Shown piece by piece: positions 17,887-26,358 of a stretch of 64,000 nt of DNA (positions are counted from its first letter, which is position 1; the number at the start of each line of letters is the position of its first letter). Both the position numbers and the translations under genes were made by a program. Location: contig JACKBN010000009.1 in the NCBI GenBank assembly GCA_020634565.1, forward strand, positions 62,001-126,000. Reading direction: 5' to 3'. The DNA is from Ardenticatenaceae bacterium (GTDB lineage: Bacteria > Chloroflexota > Anaerolineae > Promineifilales > Promineifilaceae). The notes below the pieces were generated by a model. It was not told the origin of the DNA. It searched no databases and saw only the letters and a program-made list of their open reading frames with translations.

Positions 17887-17955
17887 GACACAGATAAACA
17901 CGGATGAACACAGATTTTGGCTTCTATCTGTGTTTACCTGCGCTCATCTGTGCCC
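17887..17955. repeat. CACGGATGAACACAGAT-type intergenic hairpin
   Basis: ACACAGATAAACACGGATG and its imperfect complement ATCTGTGTTTACCTGCGCTC face each other between the convergent aroC and esterase genes. The phrases recur at 27211-27280. Confidence 0.55.
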
Positions 17956-17965
17956 CTCAGTTTTC

Positions 17966-18940
17966 CTAGAGCCATAAATTGCGCAGCAGCTGCGCCTGTT
18001 TTTGCAGTTGGAAGGGACCGCCGCCTTCGTGGTTATTGTGGCTGTAGATGGCCATCTCTTTGGGCCCGGCGTAATGGTTGTAGGCCGCGTACACGGTGCT
18101 GGGCGGGCAAATATCATCCATCAAACCCACAGAAAAGAGCGCCTGCGCTTTAGCTCGCGCCGAAAAGTTGACGCCATCAAAGTAGGAAAGCGTGTGATAA
18201 GCGGTTTCGACCTGATCGCGATGGGACGCCAGATAGCGCGTGATTTCGTGGTAAGGGTTGGTGTCGATGATGGCGGTGGCACGTCGGTAATGGCAGAGGA
18301 AGGGCACATTGGGCATGGCAACAGCTACGGCCGTATCCAAACCAGCCACCGCCAACGTAATGCCCCCACCCTGACTGCCACCAGTAATCGCAATGCGCTC
18401 GGCATCCACAGCGTCATGGGCGCGGGCCGCAGCGACCGCCCGTACCGCATCGACAAATACGCGGCGGTAGTAGTACGTCTGGGGATCCAAAATGCCCTGA
18501 GTCATAAAGCCGGGCACGTGCGAGCCGGTGCCCGCGGGGGCCAGATCCACCGTGTCGCCCGGCGCGCCAGCCACCCAGCCTTGACCCCGCGTATCCATCA
18601 CCAAAGTAGCAAAACCGAGGCTGGGCCACACAAGATGATCGAGCAAAAAGCCGCGCCCGCCGCTGTAGCCGATGTATTGCACCACACACGGCACTGGGCC
18701 AGAGCGCTGGCGCGGTAGCAAAAACCAGCCTTTAATCGGCTGTCCGCCAAAGCCAGCAAAGGTCACATCATAGGTATCCACAGTTTGCAGCCCTTCGTCT
18801 ACTGGCTCAAACGTGGCGTTAAGGGGAAATTCGGCCGTTTCGGCCAGGGTATCCTGCCAGAATTTGTCAAAATCATCCGCTTCCGAACGGGGGGGCAGGT
18901 AACTTTCCAACTCGCTCAAGGGCATATCAAAAAAGGGCAT
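17966..18940 (-). CDS. Acetylxylan esterase / cephalosporin-C deacetylase family (AXE1)
   Basis: This 324-aa alpha/beta hydrolase matches CAH/AXE1 enzymes, which remove acetyl groups from xylo-oligosaccharides and other small substrates. Seen: the N-terminal family phrase FDKFWQDTL, the segment TFAGFGGQPIKGWFLLPR, nucleophile Ser in ITGGSQGGGI, Asp in GLMDDICPPST and His in NNHEGGG near the C terminus. The length is normal. There is no signal peptide, so it acts on imported substrates. It starts divergently from the HAD gene. Confidence 0.93.
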   Translation of the reverse strand: MPFFDMPLSELESYLPPRSEADDFDKFWQDTLAETAEFPLNATFEPVDEGLQTVDTYDVTFAGFGGQPIKGWFLLPRQRSGPVPCVVQYIGYSGGRGFLLDHLVWPSLGFATLVMDTRGQGWVAGAPGDTVDLAPAGTGSHVPGFMTQGILDPQTYYYRRVFVDAVRAVAAARAHDAVDAERIAITGGSQGGGITLAVAGLDTAVAVAMPNVPFLCHYRRATAIIDTNPYHEITRYLASHRDQVETAYHTLSYFDGVNFSARAKAQALFSVGLMDDICPPSTVYAAYNHYAGPKEMAIYSHNNHEGGGPFQLQKQAQLLRNLWL

Positions 18941-19035
18941 TGGTTCCTCCAGGAATGTTTTGTCTAACGATAGCGGGAACGGCCGTATCTGGCTACAATT
19001 TTAGCAGAGTCAGGAGAAGGACAAAGGTGAAAGGG

Positions 19036-19632
19036 ATGAAAGCGGTCATTTTTGATTTGGGCGGCGTGCTGGTGAATTATGATGGCTACGATACGTTTAC
19101 GGCCGTTAGTGAAATGGCCGGGATTTCGATGGAAGAAATGTATCACTTTTACCAACAGCACGATCGCGACTTTGGCACCGGCCGACTAAGCGGCCTGGAT
19201 TATTATCAAAAACTGGATAAAGCCTACGGCATTTCTGGCAGCTATGAGGTTTTTGCCACGGCCTTCTGCCGTAACCAGCAGCGCAATGAACCAGCGTTGG
19301 CCTTTGCCCGTGATCTCCAGGCGCGACCACATGTCAAGGTGGGCATCATTAGCAACACCAATGAGGTACATGCCCACTGGCTGCGCACCCATCTACCGGA
19401 GTTCCAGCAGTTTAGCAGCGTGATTTTAAGCAACGAGGTGGGCTTGCTCAAGCCCGATCCGGCAATTTTCAAGCTGGTGCTCTCGCAACTCAACGTTCCC
19501 CCGGCGCAAGCCGTGTTTGTGGATGATGCGGCGGAAAATGTAGCGGGTGGAACGGCCGTTGGCCTCGCCGGCATTCATCACACAAATTGGCAACTTACCC
19601 GCCCCGCCATCGAAGAATGGCTCCAAATCTGA
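19036..19632 (+). CDS. HAD-superfamily phosphatase (subfamily IA)
   Basis: This 198-aa HAD hydrolase has motif I FDLGGVLVNYDG at the N terminus, motif II IISNTNE, motif III Lys in LLKPDPAIF and motif IV FVDDAAENV. The cap is helical, as in subfamily IA. The ATG at 19036 opens the conserved strand; a GTG at 19027 with AAGGA upstream is possible. The substrate is probably a small phosphoester such as a sugar phosphate, which the sequence does not settle. A TACAAT box lies at 18994-18999. Confidence 0.88.
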   Translation: MKAVIFDLGGVLVNYDGYDTFTAVSEMAGISMEEMYHFYQQHDRDFGTGRLSGLDYYQKLDKAYGISGSYEVFATAFCRNQQRNEPALAFARDLQARPHVKVGIISNTNEVHAHWLRTHLPEFQQFSSVILSNEVGLLKPDPAIFKLVLSQLNVPPAQAVFVDDAAENVAGGTAVGLAGIHHTNWQLTRPAIEEWLQI

Positions 19633-19703
19633 CTATTTCTGCCTATATCTTCTCAAATATCCCTAAACTGTAACCTGTTTATCGCAAATTCGTAGCATTT
19701 CAC

Positions 19704-19733
19704 TGCACAAGCGCGCCAAAAATCAGGTACAAT
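19704..19733 (+). promoter_or_regulatory. Candidate promoter of the sigma/CHAT cluster
   Basis: TGCACA (19704-19709) and TACAAT (19728-19733) are spaced 18 bp. They would give a leader of about 140 nt before the sigma-factor gene. The leader carries two CACCTACAA direct repeats at 19747-19755 and 19769-19777, 22 bp apart, and a small ACCAGC/GCTGGT hairpin at 19790-19812. Confidence 0.4.
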
Positions 19734-19879
19734 GACAGACACACTACACCTACAAAGTAGCTTCAATTCACCTACAAGCATCTGACCAAACCAGCAGCTT
19801 CACATAGCTGGTAACCAAACAATTTCCACCAACATCGTCGTCCAGGTCAGACATAAGAAATCATCTTTGCGTAGTTCCT

Positions 19880-20608
19880 ATGTCACAAAACAACGAGTTG
19901 AGTTTGCTCACTTTTCGCAGTCTGTGCGATCGTTGTCATCGGGAAAGCGAACGCTTCTTTGCCCAAAAAGAACACGATCCACGCTTCTGCTATGAACTAT
20001 TTCGACGGGCTTTTGTCCACGGCAATGAACTTGCTTGGGAATGTCTATACCGTCAATATCAAAATCTGGTCCTCTCCTGGGTCACACGCCACAATCTTTA
20101 TTCTGGCCTGGGTGAAGAAGCGGATTATTTCATGAACCGCGCCTTTGAGAAGATGTGGCAGGGCATCCCGGCAGAAAATTTCAGCAAGTTCCCCGACCTC
20201 AAATCGCTGCTGCGTTATCTGCAGATGTGTACCCATGCGGTAATGGTTGATTTTGCCCGCTGGAAAGAACAGGCGCATCTATGGGATCGGGCCAATCAAT
20301 CCGGCAACCACGATGAAGCTTACGATCCCTTTGCCACCATCATGGACCCGGCCATGCGCCCTGAGCGTGAAGTATCGCGGCGGGAAATGCAAGAGATTTT
20401 GTGGCAGCGGCTCACTGCGCTGTGCAACAGCGAAAAAGAATATCTGGCGATACAAGGCTACTTTGTCTTGGATTTAAAGCCGCGCCAGATTTTTGATCTT
20501 TACCGCGATCAGTTTGATGATGTGCGCGATGTTTCACGTACGAAGGACAACTTTCTGGCGCGTATTCGTCGCAACGATGAATTTAGGGAATTTTTGGAGG
20601 ATGCATGA
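19880..20608 (+). CDS. ECF-like RNA polymerase sigma factor
   Basis: This 242-aa protein has a sigma-70 region-2-like segment (AWECLYRQYQNLVLSWV, then EADYFMNRAFEKMW, about residues 55-100), a helical linker (RYLQMCTHAVMVDFARW) and a C-terminal region-4-like helical part (about 170-240) with KPRQIFDLYRDQF. It is longer and more divergent than textbook ECF factors. No clear ribosome site precedes the ATG. It is the first gene of a collinear group with an anti-sigma-like protein, a CHAT protease, a subtilase and a GON protein. Confidence 0.75.
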   Translation: MSQNNELSLLTFRSLCDRCHRESERFFAQKEHDPRFCYELFRRAFVHGNELAWECLYRQYQNLVLSWVTRHNLYSGLGEEADYFMNRAFEKMWQGIPAENFSKFPDLKSLLRYLQMCTHAVMVDFARWKEQAHLWDRANQSGNHDEAYDPFATIMDPAMRPEREVSRREMQEILWQRLTALCNSEKEYLAIQGYFVLDLKPRQIFDLYRDQFDDVRDVSRTKDNFLARIRRNDEFREFLEDA

Positions 20609-20656
20609 AAAATAGCGCCACCATCGTTCATGAGGGTAACAGCTACAATGGTTGGC

Positions 20657-20703
20657 TTGGGCAGAACCACTCTATGTTTAGAGAATACCAGCTTCTGCCC
20701 CAA
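20657..20703 (+). terminator. Hairpin between sigma factor and anti-sigma-like genes
   Basis: TTGGGCAGAA (20657-20666) pairs with TTCTGCCCCAA (20693-20703, one bulge), with a small CTCT/AGAG pairing inside. There is no T tract. It may be an attenuator, a processing site, or neither. Confidence 0.4.
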
Positions 20704-20765
20704 CATTGCGCCATTCAAGCAGGAGACCGAACACGTGGGGGGTGCAATGATTAGGAGATTTTACT

Positions 20766-21356
20766 ATGGCGCATCTGGATGACAGTCTCAAAGCCGCTTT
20801 CTACCGAATTACCTGTCCTGATAGTGCGACATTAGGCAACTTTCATCTGGGGCTTTTGTCTGACGAGGCGGCAGCCCCCATTGCCAAACATCTGGCAATT
20901 TGCCCGCATTGCACTCAAGAAATTGCCCAGCTTGAGGCGTTTTTAGGGGAAACGGCCGTTACCCTTCAACCCTCGACCACCGAACGCATCAAGGTGTGGA
21001 TTGCCAAGCGTATTCCAACTGGTGGGCACTCCAGAGGAGGAGTAGGTACGCCAGCCTTCGCCGTCCGCGGCGGCGACACAGGGCCATTGATGTACGAAGC
21101 AGGTGAAGCACAGCTCTCGCTGGAGGTGCAGGATGATCCGGAGCATCCTGGACGAAAATCAATTTTAGGCCTCGTTTTGGGCATTGAGACGGAACATGTG
21201 ACCGTGCGGTTATTTGGTGAAGACGGGGCAGAAACGGCCGTAACCCTCGACCCTGGCGGCAATTTCACCTTCACCAACCTGGCGACAGGCCCATACCAAC
21301 TCATTGTCTCCGGCCCAGATTTTGAAATTCAGGTATCAGAATTAACGATAGCGTAA
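20766..21356 (+). CDS. Anti-sigma-like zinc-finger protein with C-terminal beta domain
   Basis: This 196-aa protein carries HLAICPHC (HxxxCxxC, about residues 41-48), the zinc-binding core of ZAS anti-sigma factors. It has no transmembrane helix. The C-terminal half (about 110-196) is beta-rich, with TLDPGGNFTFTNLATGPYQLIVSG, the pattern of carboxypeptidase-regulatory-like domains. TAGGAG lies close to the ATG. A partnership with the upstream sigma factor is inferred from order and motif. The residues between the finger and the beta domain form a Gly/Arg-rich linker. Confidence 0.72.
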   Translation: MAHLDDSLKAAFYRITCPDSATLGNFHLGLLSDEAAAPIAKHLAICPHCTQEIAQLEAFLGETAVTLQPSTTERIKVWIAKRIPTGGHSRGGVGTPAFAVRGGDTGPLMYEAGEAQLSLEVQDDPEHPGRKSILGLVLGIETEHVTVRLFGEDGAETAVTLDPGGNFTFTNLATGPYQLIVSGPDFEIQVSELTIA

Positions 21357-21460
21357 CGTTAGCAACTGTAAGATAGAAGTATATACCTACCCACAACTTA
21401 ATAAAGACGCTCCCCAACGGTTGCCGCAGTAGCCAACCCTGTGGCAAAGGATGTACTGGA

Positions 21461-24400
21461 ATGATTGATCACGTGGCAGCGCACCCGATTTTGGAAACAA
21501 CGGCCGTTTCCAAAGTTACTACGCCTGAACAACTCCTCAAACATTTGCTCACCGCCGCTAACCAAAACGAGCGGCGCTATTTGCTGGCTCAATTTGCCCC
21601 CGCCTTATCCCCTGTCAAACAAAATCAGCTAGCCGACCTGTTGAAAAAAGAGGCAGATCGGCTGATGTGGGAAAACATCGACCTTTGCTTTGATTTTGCC
21701 GATCTCATCTCCCAGATGGCCCAACTATTTGACGCCCCGATGTTTCAGGCGCTCAGCCTGCGCGCGCGAGGCAACGGTTACTCCATCGGCCTGGGCAAAC
21801 ATGAAAAAGGGATCGATTGTTATGACGAAGCAACCCAAATTTATGCGGCTCTCGGCTGCCAGGTAGAGCAAGCCCAATCACAAAATGGCAAGCTCTACGC
21901 CTTGGCCAACTTGAGTCGTTACGAAGAGGCATTGGCCACAGGCGAAAAAGCCTCGCGCATTTTAGAGGCGCATCGAGAATGGACCGCTTTGGCCGACATG
22001 ATGGTTAACCTGGCCATCATTCACGGCCAGCTGAGCCAAGACATCGAAGCATTGCAACGACTAGACCAGGCCAAGACGCTTTACGGCCGTCTCGGCCAAA
22101 AAGCAGAGGAGCCATTACTTGGTGTTGAACTGAACCGGGGCATCCTGCTCCGTAACTTGGGCCGCTTCAATGAGTCAATTCAAGCCTTAAAAGCTGCCCA
22201 GAAGTTTGAACAGCTAGGGCAATCCATCACGGCCGCACAAGCCCGCCAAAACCTGGGCATGACCTACTTTGTCATGGGGCGCTACAATGAGGCGTTAACC
22301 CTACTCAACACCGCCCGCGACACCTTTTTTGACGATGGTCGTGAGCGCCACGCCATGCTCACCGAACTGTTGATGAGCGATTGCCTGCTTGCTCTGCGAC
22401 GCTTTAACGATGTGCTGGCTAAATGTAAAAACGTCCGCCAGCATTTCAGCCAGCAGGACACGCTTCTCACGCTCGGTCAAGCCATCCTCAACGAGGCCAA
22501 GGCGCACGCTGGCTTGGGCAACTTTGCCCAGGCCCAGGCATCGGTCGATGAAGCGCACGATATTTTTCTGAAGGATGGCAATCCCACGGCCGTTGCTGAT
22601 GCTGAATTGCAAACGGCCGTTCTCCTCGCGTATCAAGGACAGTACGAAGAAGCTATCGTGATGGCCAAAACATCTAGCGCGATTTTTGCCAACCACCAAC
22701 TGCCCGTCGGTGAAGCGCGAGCCTGTTTGGTGGCTGCCCGCGCCGCGCTGCATTTATACGAACATGAGCAAGCGCACGCGTGGATCAAAAAAGCGCTGGC
22801 GATCGGCCAGGCAAACTACCTGCCCGCCATTGCCTATCAGGGCTTCCAACTGGAAGGCGAACTCAGCCAAAGTCGAGGCCAATTCCTGACGGCGCTAGCG
22901 GCGTATGAAGCGGCCATTGACGAGCTGGAACAGCTGTACGGCCGTCTCATGATTGAATTCCGCGCTGACTTTCTGGAAGACAAAGAACGCATCTACGAGG
23001 AAACGGTGCTGCTTTGCCTGCACCTAAAACAACCCAGCCGGGCGCTGGAATTTTGCGAACGGGCTAAATCACGCGCCCTGCAAGATTTGCTCAACCTGCG
23101 CATTAACCTGAACATCGAAGCTCGCAGCGAGAGCGATAAGCCGCTAGTAGCTCAACTCCATGCCCTACGCGCCGAGCGTGACCGCCTCTACCGCCGCTGG
23201 GAAGTGGACGAAGAGATTGGCCAGCGCGGTGACACAGCCGATTTGCTGGCTGCCCAACAGCGCACCGAAAACAAAATCGTGCGCCTGGAAAATGAAATTA
23301 CCGATCTGTGGCACAAGCTGCTCATCCGCAATGCTGACTACGCCCGCGACGCCTCATTGTGGCAAGTGCGCGCCGAACCGGCCCAACCGTATCTACCGGA
23401 AGATACCCTGCTGCTAGAGTTTTTTGCGGCGCGGGGCAAGCTTTTTCTGTTTCTGGTCACCTGCAGTGGCATCGAGGCGATTCAACTGGACGTGACGGTA
23501 CCCGCTGTGCAGCAAAAACTTCAGCTGTTGTGGCTCAATTTACGCTCTGTACCCCGCAGCTCGGCCCGGCAGCTGGCCCATCTGGCGCGCAACGCCCAAA
23601 CGGTCCTACAGCAACTGTATGACCAACTGCTGCGCCCGGCAGCGGCCCAGTTGGCCAGTTACAAAAAATGGATTGTGGTGCCGCACGGGCCGCTCCATTA
23701 CCTGCCCTTTGCTGCTCTGCATGATGGCCAGCAGTATCTGGTAGAAACGGCAGAAATTAGTATGCTGGCCGGTTCCAGCCTGCTGCGCTTTTGCTGTGAA
23801 GCACCTAAAGGAGAGGGGCCGCTGGTGGCCGTTGGACATTCCTATAACGGCCGTTTGCCCCATGCCGTCACTGAAGCCCAGGAAATTGCCGCGCGCTGGT
23901 GCGGCCATGCTTATCTGGAAGACGAGGCGACGCTGGGGCAAATTGAACCGCTGCTAGCAAACGGCCGTATCCTCCACCTGGCCACCCACGGCGACTTCCG
24001 CGCCGACAACCCGCTCTTCTCGGGTCTGGCCTTGGCCGATGGCTGGCTGACGACCATCGACATCTTCAACCTGAAGCTGCGCGCCTCGCTGGTAACGTTG
24101 AGCGCCTGCCAAACCGGGCGCAGCGTCATCGGCGGCGGTGATGAACTGCTGGGACTGATGCGCGCCTTTTTAGGCGCAGGAGCTGCCTCGCTCATCGCTT
24201 CCTCCTGGGCTGTGGAAGACCAAACCACCGCCTGGCTGATGCACCATCTGTATGAACAATTAGCGCAGGGGGCAACCAAAGCCGCAGCCCTCCGCGCGGC
24301 CCAGCTTCAATTTTTACAAGAACCGGAATTAGCCGGTTCGTACATTCACCCCTACTTTTGGGCACCGTTTTTTCTGGTTGGCGACGCCGGAAATTTGTAG
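21461..24400 (+). CDS. TPR-CHAT caspase-like cysteine protease
   Basis: This is a 979-aa protein with about a dozen TPR repeats (roughly residues 50-500), a coiled-coil stretch (about 560-620) and a C-terminal CHAT domain of the separase/caspase clan. The catalytic dyad is visible: His843 in HLATHGDF and Cys883 in LSACQTG. The phrases GGGDELLGLMRAFLGAGA and PYFWAPFFLVGD complete the family pattern. TPR-CHAT proteases include the type III-E CRISPR effector Csx29, which cleaves a partner that controls a sigma factor. No CRISPR genes are seen here. Its position after a sigma/anti-sigma pair suggests, but does not prove, a similar proteolytic control. Confidence 0.93.
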   Translation: MIDHVAAHPILETTAVSKVTTPEQLLKHLLTAANQNERRYLLAQFAPALSPVKQNQLADLLKKEADRLMWENIDLCFDFADLISQMAQLFDAPMFQALSLRARGNGYSIGLGKHEKGIDCYDEATQIYAALGCQVEQAQSQNGKLYALANLSRYEEALATGEKASRILEAHREWTALADMMVNLAIIHGQLSQDIEALQRLDQAKTLYGRLGQKAEEPLLGVELNRGILLRNLGRFNESIQALKAAQKFEQLGQSITAAQARQNLGMTYFVMGRYNEALTLLNTARDTFFDDGRERHAMLTELLMSDCLLALRRFNDVLAKCKNVRQHFSQQDTLLTLGQAILNEAKAHAGLGNFAQAQASVDEAHDIFLKDGNPTAVADAELQTAVLLAYQGQYEEAIVMAKTSSAIFANHQLPVGEARACLVAARAALHLYEHEQAHAWIKKALAIGQANYLPAIAYQGFQLEGELSQSRGQFLTALAAYEAAIDELEQLYGRLMIEFRADFLEDKERIYEETVLLCLHLKQPSRALEFCERAKSRALQDLLNLRINLNIEARSESDKPLVAQLHALRAERDRLYRRWEVDEEIGQRGDTADLLAAQQRTENKIVRLENEITDLWHKLLIRNADYARDASLWQVRAEPAQPYLPEDTLLLEFFAARGKLFLFLVTCSGIEAIQLDVTVPAVQQKLQLLWLNLRSVPRSSARQLAHLARNAQTVLQQLYDQLLRPAAAQLASYKKWIVVPHGPLHYLPFAALHDGQQYLVETAEISMLAGSSLLRFCCEAPKGEGPLVAVGHSYNGRLPHAVTEAQEIAARWCGHAYLEDEATLGQIEPLLANGRILHLATHGDFRADNPLFSGLALADGWLTTIDIFNLKLRASLVTLSACQTGRSVIGGGDELLGLMRAFLGAGAASLIASSWAVEDQTTAWLMHHLYEQLAQGATKAAALRAAQLQFLQEPELAGSYIHPYFWAPFFLVGDAGNL

Positions 24401-24538
24401 ACGTCTGCACGCAGGTGCCCAAAAGCAAACTGGATACTGGAAAAACGGCCGTCTGCTCGTTCATAAAAGGCAGGCAGCGAGACGGCCGTTTGCCAAAACC
24501 CCGTCTCGTTAAAGTAAACTCGAAGGAGGAAAAGTCCT

Positions 24539-26182
24539 ATGCAAGCTCGACCCACAACGGTAAATCGTATTGTTATCGTGATCATTCTGTTGCTGCTGGC
24601 ACTGCTAATTGGTGGCCTGGTCACCTACCGCAGCGCCGCCCAAGCCGTGCGAGACGACTATTTCATGGCGCACGAAATCATTTTGGTAGGTACTACCACT
24701 AATTTGGACGCCTTGATTCAGGAATTGCAAACCATCGACCCCAACATCCAGCTCACGCTCGACCCGAATCGTTCATTTAGCCTGCAAACGCTGCAACAAT
24801 CCACGCAGCAATCATTAGGGCCACAAACGATCGTGTCCGCCGCGTTGCAGGTGGGCAGTGGTGATTCTGCCTGCACCCAACTCAGCGCAGAATTAGAAAT
24901 CAACCTGTACCAGCTCACCGGCAGCACCGACGATGTCGAAGCGGTATTGGACGCGATTGATCAAACAACAGCAGGCGGCAATGTGTTGGCCGACGCCAAC
25001 TGGGTCATCGGTGAGCCGTGGCATCCAACCGGCAGTCCTTGGCATCCCACAGGCAGCCCCTGGCACCCCACCGGCAGCGGCGAAGACCAAAGCCAACCAA
25101 CGCCCGCCAGCCTGAGCGACTATGAAAATCAGTGGGCTTTCAGCAAAATTGGCCTGGCTGATGCCCAAGCCGTCAATACAGATGACACACTATTTCCGGT
25201 GCGCATTGGCGTTTTCGACACGTCGCCGCTGGAAAGCGACGGTATTGTGGCCGAATCTGTCGAAGAAAAGCCAGCCGATAATGACCTGGGCATTCAAATT
25301 GACCACCCTGAATTTATCGAAACGCCCGTGCCGCCAGAGCCTGGCAGTCCTCAAGATATTGACGTGGCCAACCACGGCTACTTCAACAGCGGCTTCATCC
25401 GGGAACTGACACCAGGCAGTCAAATCGAGCTGATTCGGGTGCTCACCAAGAACAACCGTGGCGATCTGGCCACGCTAAACCATGCGCTGCTCACGTTCAT
25501 GGGCGATGCGAATGCTGATGGCATCAATGCCGTCGCCAACCTGAGCCTGGGTGTGCCGCCGTTAGAGCCATTTAAGCCGTTCGCACCCTGGTTTGATTGG
25601 GAATTTCCGGTTCCTTTTAAAATTCAGCGGCAGTTCGATTCATTGCAAACGGTGGCCCAAATTGGCGAATGTTTGGATGTAGTGCTGGTGGCTGCGGCTG
25701 GCAACGATTCTGCGGAATCATTGCAGGTGAGCAATTATCCAGCCAATTGGGGCACGGTTTTGGGCGTTACGGCTAGCAATCAGGCCAATGAGCAATCTTG
25801 CTTTGCCAATAATGGGGATGTGGCGGCTCCGGGTGGAGACGGCCGTTCTCCCGAAGACCCAAGCAACGTGTGTGAACCCCGGCTCAACCTGTGCACCGAT
25901 GGCAATTGCGCCTACTCCGTTGTTGGCTACGTGCATCCTAAGACGATAGCGACCGGAGCAACGGCAACAACGTACCAACACTGGGTTGGCACCTCGTTTG
26001 CCACGCCAATGGTGAGCGGTTTGGCTGCCCTGCTGCGCCAAATCGATCCCAGCTTAAGCGCCGCCGAAGTGCGAGAAGCCATTCGCTGTGGCGCCACCAA
26101 GCCAACCACGCCACAGCAAGTGCCGGTGATTAACGTGGCGCAAACCTTGCGCTGTGCGGAAGACCTTAGCAACGTAGAATGA
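24539..26182 (+). CDS. Membrane-anchored subtilisin-like (S8) serine protease
   Basis: This 547-aa protein has an N-terminal membrane anchor (about residues 10-30), an extracytoplasmic propeptide-like region, three tandem WHPTGSP-type repeats (about 161-180), then the S8 domain: Asp227 in VFDTS, His279 in NHGYF, oxyanion Asn389 in AAGND and Ser486 in GTSFATPM. The Asp motif is followed by an atypical acidic insert. GGAGGAAAAGTCCT precedes the ATG. It lies 138 nt after the CHAT gene on the same strand and is followed by a terminator, so it probably closes that transcript. Confidence 0.93.
   Translation: MQARPTTVNRIVIVIILLLLALLIGGLVTYRSAAQAVRDDYFMAHEIILVGTTTNLDALIQELQTIDPNIQLTLDPNRSFSLQTLQQSTQQSLGPQTIVSAALQVGSGDSACTQLSAELEINLYQLTGSTDDVEAVLDAIDQTTAGGNVLADANWVIGEPWHPTGSPWHPTGSPWHPTGSGEDQSQPTPASLSDYENQWAFSKIGLADAQAVNTDDTLFPVRIGVFDTSPLESDGIVAESVEEKPADNDLGIQIDHPEFIETPVPPEPGSPQDIDVANHGYFNSGFIRELTPGSQIELIRVLTKNNRGDLATLNHALLTFMGDANADGINAVANLSLGVPPLEPFKPFAPWFDWEFPVPFKIQRQFDSLQTVAQIGECLDVVLVAAAGNDSAESLQVSNYPANWGTVLGVTASNQANEQSCFANNGDVAAPGGDGRSPEDPSNVCEPRLNLCTDGNCAYSVVGYVHPKTIATGATATTYQHWVGTSFATPMVSGLAALLRQIDPSLSAAEVREAIRCGATKPTTPQQVPVINVAQTLRCAEDLSNVE
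25019..25081 (+). repeat. Three tandem 21-bp units inside the subtilase
   Basis: The units begin at 25019, 25040 and 25061 and each encodes Trp-His-Pro-Thr-Gly-Ser plus Pro or Gly. Codon differences between units show that the peptide is under selection. They sit immediately before the catalytic domain. Confidence 0.85.
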
Positions 26183-26245
26183 AGCTTGCCGGAAACGGCC
26201 GTTTCCATTTCGTTCATCATCGCAGGAGAGGTGTGTCCAAGCCAT

Positions 26246-26286
26246 AAAAGGTCGGGCGAGTACCGTGGTGCTTGCCCGACCTTTTT
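26246..26286 (+). terminator. Rho-independent terminator after the subtilase
   Basis: AAAAGGTCGGGC pairs with GCCCGACCTTTTT. It is a G/C-rich 12-bp stem followed by a T tract, 64 nt after the stop codon of the subtilase gene. Confidence 0.85.
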
Positions 26287-26358
26287 GCTGCCTGTTGATT
26301 ATTCCCCCATTGCAAGGTAAGCTACCCGTGAGCGTACAAAACACGCTGTCGCTTGCCT

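Noticed and set aside
25019..25081. Tandem 21-bp repeats as a CRISPR-like array
   Set aside because: They are contiguous, without spacers, and encode a conserved peptide inside the subtilase.
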